DNA of 29,497 nucleotides from a virus. Positions 26,501 through 29,497 of this stretch are shown here, piece by piece. How positions within the stretch are numbered: the stretch's first letter is position 1; each line of letters starts with the position of its first letter. The notes below the pieces were generated by a model. It worked only from the letters and a program-made list of their open reading frames with translations, had not been told where the DNA came from and searched no databases. Made by a program: the position numbers and the translations under genes. The stretch spans positions 1-29,497 of the IMG/VR virus record IMGVR_UViG_3300000115_000121, one strand, 5' to 3'.

Positions 26501-27026
26501 CAGGAAACTGCAGCCCTACCCCGATATCGTCAGGGTTGATGCTCAGCTTACATCTGCTTGGTGCTCTCAGATTAAGAATTAAATCTTCTACATCCCCTGA
26601 GCTAAAGAATATTTCTATTACAGCTTTATAGAGCTGAGTGCCGTTAGTGAGTATGGTATCTAAAGCACTAGACAGGTTTATGTCAAATAACTGACCTGTT
26701 ATATCTTTACTTTGTACTCTGGCTATAGATCTTACTGCAGGCGTTACTGTTATGGAAGAAGATGTTCCATCACTAGTAGTCCTGATAATCTTGGATATAG
26801 CTACCCCTACTACAGAGTCATTTGCATATGTCTCTAATCCGTTTCCAGATGTACTGTAGTTGTGGTGCGTCATAAGAGACGAACCATGCTCGTTCTTAGG
26901 AACTACAACACGTATTACGCTAGACCCTGTAGCATTAGGGTCTAAGGACTTATTAATACCTGCAGCTCTAGACTCTTGGTCTTGGTAAGCAAATACTATC
27001 TTCGTATTAGAGTGTAATCCTTTCAT
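20559..27026 (-). CDS. 2155-aa multidomain virion giant with GCTD/DDGSC Cys-rich repeats
   Basis: The 2155-aa protein has three broad parts. Residues 1 to about 1050 are beta-rich virion-like sequence starting MKGLHSNTKIVFAYQDQESR with no motif I can name. Four Cys-rich units follow, at about 1060, 1519, 1738 and 1806: GCTDILADNYNPLANVDDGS, GCTDETSDNYDPLATYDDGT, GCTDPDAENYSPTATYDDGT and a variant YCTDPNACNYNPDAP. These lie between Ig-like stretches and before a Pro/Asp/Cys linker (DPNCQGPDPECPDPNNPDCD). The C-terminal 230 residues hold AVQQQAFLCMSQEGQKMLFR and YSRGDIVMYYYLKGGK, the latter in a carbohydrate-binding-like setting. GCTD...DDGSC units are frequent in secreted proteins of marine Bacteroidota. 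There is no N-terminal signal peptide, so I infer a virion-bound spike or fibre. Confidence 0.78.
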   Translation of the reverse strand: MKGLHSNTKIVFAYQDQESRAAGINKSLDPNATGSSVIRVVVPKNEHGSSLMTHHNYSTSGNGLETYANDSVVGVAISKIIRTTSDGTSSSITVTPAVRSIARVQSKDITGQLFDINLSSALDTILTNGTQLYKAVIEIFFSSGDVEDLILNLRAPSRCKLSINPDDIGVGLQFPVVHQDVLGANSLNEAFVGYSVSKSYRSLQERKNAATGTSNERNIYGIGTGKYTTFSAPFGFVMDAVPQVLQGLTPASPIFAPGGFATSTTSHLTWFTGESDMTRLRIPSFTPQSLNTDNEVKTLGQSQVSLRQFFGRNVTVDDYVSGAIGSTSYLERVSPEGNFFTWGHNYGWLSTLNDGDIRKTTDGSTVVSQNEMNFGVPPIFKASYQAANVSGQEDTDSPTAFWGAFGTEPDAGDGTFLESFDISTVAYDSVSTTNPVEVRYSKLFFGPNGKVPGTNSVDTDKIVGELNADMNTSLCFLTQYNLEDTRNYFCFYPTYEVNTTSDIRLGSVKGITVNPGANFFYTGTAGSQANAFMPVFKGIIRIMSVTRYASLDSGNTANMGTPIALDAIYQGFSDYSALDIFGMYYGNYGGTNRFNGIDLTMNLLFTGHTYPNKSLGVLEETKSQQLPSLSNSEGMMYLYTKGWEALKDNSPIQGTQVGITAQDIVFLNSAYSPDPHSTPEQAGNDIDDNQRRTISRNHPIGHALDKKLNESTAEPIDSRDHIVATTNSFTNEIKPFAFTSRAFHSDYGESANSSIPPYPYAPTSFRANKQKYAFANYANTTEGNEGYFNENVSLNSQGDAFPGGNKAISFPSEIEFTTYLAQTGAGNCLKIYYSTVEVIGSNNTDLNTGLPNSNVTLDFKMRFINTCGEEFETGSGVKVTTGTTVAARVTETLNMFPHIEYRPLAMLSTINDNPFAYITIVEDDNDVDDISITSLGGDVYELNIVITSDSSDVIDVEGVPTPASFGDIFGDVTYPTFPSSDLPGLPEFSQRYISVEGQSEFSGHKASYITIASDETWPSFAQAAADTQSIGADTEQLAFHTPFIAFNQPLDLDDVVPDVFGCTDILADNYNPLANVDDGSCEDCNTTSSEEGIWNLSTNGINNGSTGMRIGVYDSSSTPGAYLYGQIGGTQSQSLFFNPPVGSIYGSQGALYGGAVVASNDFAAQTSVVNLSIKAVTVGTVFDNLIQYLVTQYGEDATMWTLKIKPITDEILSAGLNFNESYSSSNPVPAVLTNTSAIYTATATGGTVFAPTWDNISTSVSPLAGLQVGLPYILELKLDPAKVDLSCTEFNGDNNVVLGLMWVAFCSCADTNNEYFQTAMNGATWPWQQSGDQSFPLLGYNSASQCPDTGSNPIYGDSAYPQSTCFRQDDALSDCNQYWLYCIANTSQTCATTINSLDDAYQEGGNYYFDFTDGSITTNIEGVYNSTVDGFVWNPDIEYTITVEGPGTYLVQNQNDAVPTSENILQNEFLGITEAGVYTVTFLFLAPYADGFNDPNAPCTFVETVVFDPPTDICEPVIPGCTDETSDNYDPLATYDDGTCENNDPCTETLVNPLLIVSSTTTPSGSICQVDTITVNGVNYDSTVIVPLNNGSVSTTITYSPGGFTGSITNFAILVLQESSTLSGINTLLDNVAIMFNTGNVPSDIVDGVTIEGIGFWSPLIPITGGTLTYTYTTSGLPAGNYYILAVADPSSVALENCGDAAFIPIIDNLSTTNIGLTSPTEDCPENCLGDNCDEPVLGCTDPDAENYSPTATYDDGTCEFVETFCEQNPSSELCIDCEGLPEGPAPRFASGSLDETICDPVTGSDGYCTDPNACNYNPDAPLDLSNNQICDYCSCVGEDDADCYEDTECDPDVDPNCQGPDPECPDPNNPDCDPTIYDPCPTGDCGPPLDPCIILGNCPEEDGGGGIDDDPFTDVVNPVEVTCAVDVEAADGEQLNFSAVQQQAFLCMSQEGQKMLFRMKSGAYYDDTDVLKLSLIAYLFAGGLNKTELPCLFNCNYDSADKAKAYSCSQQWAAAGSRYYNSTDSYSRGDIVMYYYLKGGKVTRNYYTATRDIQPIDLQPRYFGSGWHRCQDITLRTADKNNIATGDEEYLQVFWEFMTRFCNECEIGTIAEQLEDVNNVDPTVLKNYLDPKTNNNNLSNNSGIIGEDGEEIIF
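21559..23850 (-). repeat. four GCTDxxAxNYxPxAxxDDGxC units
   Basis: The units lie at about 23779-23850, 22401-22470, 21745-21816 and 21559-21610 (the last a diverged variant). Each has C-T-D, then a N-Y-x-P turn, then D-D-G-[ST]-C, so one disulfide and an Asp-rich, possibly calcium-binding loop are likely. They are spread between beta-type spacers rather than in direct tandem, which suggests they act as joints between domains. Confidence 0.8.
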
Positions 27027-27036
27027 ATGTCACTTG

Positions 27037-27498
27037 TTAGCAGCCACAAGCGCATACTTCAGTACACAGTTCTTTAGCTTTTCTGTACTTGTCTTGTACA
27101 CTATCCACCAAACCTAGCGTACTCTCGTATTGAGCGGATTGAAGTAAAAGCCTAATAGTCTGAGCTCTTTCAAGATCCTCTTTGCACTTATTGCACTTGC
27201 ATGTACAATTGATTGCGTCATGAACCAGTTTGGCAATGCAGCAATCTATCTCAGCGCTACCTACGCTTATGAAGGTTTTTACAATGTTGTTGTTACTGTC
27301 TTGGACAGTTACTTTATTCACGCCACGGGTATCCGCTGATACAGTAGAAATAAATGTCCCAGATCGACTACGTGATCGAGATACATACTGCTTACCAGTA
27401 GTAAGATTATTTACTGTAATAACAAAAGAGGAGTTTGCTTTAACTCCCTTGGTTGTTACTTTCAGCTTAGTATTTGCTGAGAGATGCTTAAGACCCAT
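27037..27498 (-). CDS. Cys-rich small protein, 153 aa
   Basis: The 153-aa protein has a basic beta-type N-terminal half (KLKVTTKGVKANSSFVITVN, then QYVSRSRSRSGTFISTVSAD and VNKVTVQDSNNNIVKTF) that looks like a small Ig-like domain. The C-terminal half is helical and has ten Cys: DCCIAKLVHDAI, then CTCKCNKCKEDLE (about 86-110) and LCTEVCACGC at the very end. Proteins with this IDCCIAKL...C.C.C..C plan recur as small conserved proteins in marine and crAss-like phages as far as I recall; the function is unknown. The Cys may bind zinc or form disulfides in the mature virion. It begins after the hairpin terminator at 27515-27545 and has no clear promoter, so it may depend on read-through. Confidence 0.72.
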   Translation of the reverse strand: MGLKHLSANTKLKVTTKGVKANSSFVITVNNLTTGKQYVSRSRSRSGTFISTVSADTRGVNKVTVQDSNNNIVKTFISVGSAEIDCCIAKLVHDAINCTCKCNKCKEDLERAQTIRLLLQSAQYESTLGLVDSVQDKYRKAKELCTEVCACGC

Positions 27499-27507
27499 GA
27501 TTGATAG

Positions 27508-27545
27508 AAATAAAGGGGAGTACCATCTGATTGATGATACCCCCC
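27508..27545 (-). terminator. strong stem-loop terminator after the 342-aa gene
   Basis: On the minus strand GGGGGGTATCATC (27545-27533), loop AATCA, GATGGTACTCCCC (27527-27515) form a continuous 13-bp stem with two G-U wobbles and a 5-base loop, followed by TTTATTT (27514-27508). It begins just after the stop of the 342-aa gene. A GC-rich base and U-rich tail are the features of a factor-independent terminator. It would cut down transcription into the 153-aa and 2155-aa genes and leave the 342-aa message abundant. Confidence 0.78.
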
Positions 27546-27551
27546 ATATTA

Positions 27552-28580
27552 TTAGAACAAGTACTCAGTCGTCGTACCAGCTGTAGGGTTAACGCCTCCG
27601 TTAAGGACTGCGTCAACTGCCTGCTGTGTAGAAACTTCGTAGATGATAGCAGATGCGAATTGTGAACCCTTCACAACATCGCGGTCACCATCAACTCTGT
27701 ATACAACCTCATAGCGATCCCAAGTACTGCCATCAGTTACGAAGTCAGCATAGGTCTGAGGGAAGTACATGCGGTTGAAGTTACCTGCGTACTCACGAGC
27801 CTTCAACTCATCACCTCTAGCTTGCCAGTCGTTACCAACTCCTGGATCCCATGCAGCTTGCACAGTACCTGAAGTTTCAACTTCGTCTTCTTCGTTCACC
27901 GTAATAACTTCGAAGACAACGCCTGCGTGACGTGCTGTAATGTCTGCATGCGTAGTGCTGCTTCCATCTACAGTAAACATGGAGTTGAACGTGTTGTTGT
28001 TCTGGATAGCCGTAACGATGTTAGCAACTATAGTAGCTTCATCTGCACCTTTAGCAACAGCAAGATTCAACAACTTGTGGTTAGTCGTATTGAACTGACC
28101 CAGTGGGAACTGATAACCGGCACCGCTCAAGTCTGCAATAGTAACCTCATTGTTTACATAGCTAACGTAGTCAGTCGGAGTGTTCCGCATAACAAACCTC
28201 AAAGAGATGTTATTGCCAGCATCAGCATTAGTGGGAGTAACTCTCATCTTGTGCAAAGTACTCGCCTGATATCCAGCTGCAGTAACTCTTACGAGGTTTG
28301 CAGCATTGATAATTGGAGTAGCAATAGGATTGTTAGTAGCAAATCCTTGTGCAATCTGAAAGTTACGGAACAAAGGCAGTGCCTTCGCAACCGCTACACC
28401 AGTTCCACTACCATCATCAACCAAACTTTGGAACAAAGCACTACCAAACCATGCACCTCCAGTTGCAGCATCTATATTCCAGAATCCAAGCTCACCAGAG
28501 CCGAGATCCGTGAATCTGTCAGCTCCAGCAGCACCTGCTACTTGAAGAGCTGCTACATTCTTAAAAAAAACTTGTCTCAT
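27552..28580 (-). CDS. probable abundant virion protein, 342 aa
   Basis: The 342-aa protein starts MRQVFFKNVAALQVAGAAGA and is rich in Ala, Gly, Asn, Thr and Val with few Cys or Lys, as expected of a major structural protein. Parts include LGFWNIDAATGGAWFG, then alternating beta segments (FVMRNTPTDYVSYVNNEVTI), a helix (DEATIVANIVTAIQNNNTFN), and the end SAIIYEVSTQQAVDAVLNGG. I do not recognise a named family; head decoration, sheath-like or tail-tube roles are all open. Its codon choice is visibly more uniform than its neighbours (my reading, not computed). A strong terminator follows directly, which fits high expression. The leader TTTAAACTTTAAATT before ATG has no Shine-Dalgarno sequence. 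Confidence 0.7.
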   Translation of the reverse strand: MRQVFFKNVAALQVAGAAGADRFTDLGSGELGFWNIDAATGGAWFGSALFQSLVDDGSGTGVAVAKALPLFRNFQIAQGFATNNPIATPIINAANLVRVTAAGYQASTLHKMRVTPTNADAGNNISLRFVMRNTPTDYVSYVNNEVTIADLSGAGYQFPLGQFNTTNHKLLNLAVAKGADEATIVANIVTAIQNNNTFNSMFTVDGSSTTHADITARHAGVVFEVITVNEEDEVETSGTVQAAWDPGVGNDWQARGDELKAREYAGNFNRMYFPQTYADFVTDGSTWDRYEVVYRVDGDRDVVKGSQFASAIIYEVSTQQAVDAVLNGGVNPTAGTTTEYLF

Positions 28581-28606
28581 AATTTAAAGTTTAAAGACAT
28601 TAATAA

Positions 28607-29497
28607 TTATTCACTCTCTAGGACTTCCCTAGATTGTGTTTGATATCTAGGAGACTCGAAGCCTTCCAAGATACTTTTCACTGCCATTTCTACGACCTCG
28701 TGGTGCGTATGTTCTGGCAGTTCGCATCCTACCCCAAACCTCCTTGATATGGCTGCAGGTTTACGAATGTATTTAATTTGTACCGAGTTAGGTATAAAAG
28801 TATTATTGGTATACAAATCTAAGAAAGTTTCCTGAACTGTATACAATATTCCTGTAGGGGAAGTGCTATTAAATGGGTCATCAAGAATTGCATAGATATC
28901 GTCTTGCTGAGAAAACTTGCAATTTGTTCTTGATATTCTTACCTGCGGTGGAGCAGGGAAATTATAATTAGCTATCCTAGTCTCGATGTATGTAGTCGTA
29001 GGAGCTATGTTACTTATTTGCTCTAACGTTTGCAGAGTGCTTGGGTTTACCCAAGTAAGTACAGCATAAGCTCCATTATAGTCTTCTGGATTTATTTCCT
29101 CAGTAGTTTGGTCAGACATCGCTTGACCATCTATTGGAATAAACCCATCCCCTTCTTGTTGGTACATCCGCTCTAAATAAAGCTCATTACCATCGGCGGG
29201 TGGTGAGTCAGTAGCTACGGTATCAAAGTACCTGTCTGTGTAACTATCGTTGTTAGACAAACTGGGGTTGATGTTAGCACCGTAGTACGGACCTATCAAA
29301 TAGTCATAGCTCAAACCTTCTTGGCCGTATATGACTATCTCTGGCACTCCTTGCGTATTAGGTATAGCAATGCTTTGCAGCATGTACCCAGGTTGTGGAG
29401 CAGTCAGGGATATCTTTAAATAATCTTTGTACACGTAACCTTGAGCTACTTGCACAGGATCTTTCCTACAATCGTAGGTTACTTCTGACAACACATT
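28607..29497 (-). CDS. ring-like structural protein, 5' end cut by window
   Basis: The frame is open to the window edge. A GTG at 29494 could serve as start, but the codon before it (AAT) is open too, so the N-terminus is probably missing. The visible 296 codons hold KDYLKISLTAPQPGYMLQSI, a long beta-type middle (PPQVRISRTNCKF), and the end VQIKYIRKPAAISRRFGVGC, then ELPEHTHHEVVEMAVKSILE and GFESPRYQTQSREVLESE. This closing pattern (I-x-Y-x-x-K-P, C-x-L-P-E-H-x-H, then A-V-x-x-I-L-E) is what I recall from crAss-like ring proteins, so I assign it tentatively to that group. A small hairpin (28617-28633) lies in its last codons. It precedes the 342-aa gene by 26 bases. Confidence 0.62.
   Translation of the reverse strand, partial: NVLSEVTYDCRKDPVQVAQGYVYKDYLKISLTAPQPGYMLQSIAIPNTQGVPEIVIYGQEGLSYDYLIGPYYGANINPSLSNNDSYTDRYFDTVATDSPPADGNELYLERMYQQEGDGFIPIDGQAMSDQTTEEINPEDYNGAYAVLTWVNPSTLQTLEQISNIAPTTTYIETRIANYNFPAPPQVRISRTNCKFSQQDDIYAILDDPFNSTSPTGILYTVQETFLDLYTNNTFIPNSVQIKYIRKPAAISRRFGVGCELPEHTHHEVVEMAVKSILEGFESPRYQTQSREVLESE

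Noticed and set aside
28617-28633. Hairpin TCTAGG-GAAGT-CCTAGA as a terminator of the ring-like gene
   Set aside because: It is a 6-bp stem inside the coding end without a T-run on the transcribed strand.
27927-28643. A 238-codon plus-strand frame opposite the 342-aa gene
   Set aside because: Its Ser/Cys-rich, motif-free product is typical of an antisense shadow, and no plus-strand leader or neighbour supports it.
1-29497. Use of an altered genetic code (TAG or TGA recoding), as known in some crAss-like phages
   Set aside because: All genes read through in the standard code with sensible ends, and TGA and TAA both close genes at expected overlaps. No in-frame TAG or TGA interrupts a recognised protein.

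Overview
This window looks like part of the virion-assembly (structural) region of a tailed, short-tailed phage of the crAss-like group (order Crassvirales), most likely infecting a marine or aquatic Bacteroidota host. The lineage call rests on several proteins whose sequences I recognise as crAss-like: a ring-type protein of 225 aa, a ring-type protein of 329 aa, a 160-aa conserved protein (with a motif NLSTLSIRRIERNP), and a very large protein at the left edge that looks like the stabilization/muzzle protein. The host guess rests on three things. Gene starts lack Shine-Dalgarno sequences and have A/T-rich leaders. There is a TAnnTTTG-type promoter candidate. The giant virion proteins carry Bacteroidota-style adhesin parts: BspA-type (DUF285) repeats and Cys-rich GCTD...DDGSC repeats. 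None of this was checked against a database.

All supported genes lie on the minus strand, so the operon reads from the right end (29497) to the left (1). Genes are packed with 1-14 base overlaps (ATGA, TAATG, TGATG) or gaps under about 60 bases. No stretch of 300 bases lacks a gene, and I saw no tRNA, CRISPR array, integrase or transposon.

Region by region in transcription order: (a) 29497-27552, a 5'-truncated ring-like protein and a 342-aa probable virion protein, followed by a strong hairpin terminator. (b) 27498-19018, a Cys-rich small protein, a 2155-aa multidomain giant with Cys-rich repeats, and a 513-aa fibre. (c) 18988-17361, two small proteins, a probable holin, a membrane/coiled-coil protein and a previously easy-to-miss 42-aa gene: a likely lysis cluster. 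(d) 17364-14893, a metallophosphoesterase, an acidic small protein, a ring protein and a basic protein of the SFCxRMxGM type. (e) 14896-6865, a second membrane/coiled-coil protein, a second small beta protein, a 519-aa fibre and a 1932-aa fibre with hexapeptide-like repeats, a PKD-like domain and BspA-like repeats. (f) 6868-1, three small proteins, a 503-aa very basic protein (possible ejected cargo), the conserved 160-aa protein, the 329-aa ring protein and the muzzle-like protein that runs off the window.

The genes probably work together as follows: ring and muzzle proteins build the short tail under the portal; the fibres and the 2155-aa giant reach the host surface; the basic protein may be packaged and ejected; and the holin cluster releases progeny. 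The most notable points are the phage-borne BspA-like adhesin, the GCTD-repeat giant with a possible carbohydrate-binding end, and the two similar small-gene cassettes near 14 kb and 18 kb.
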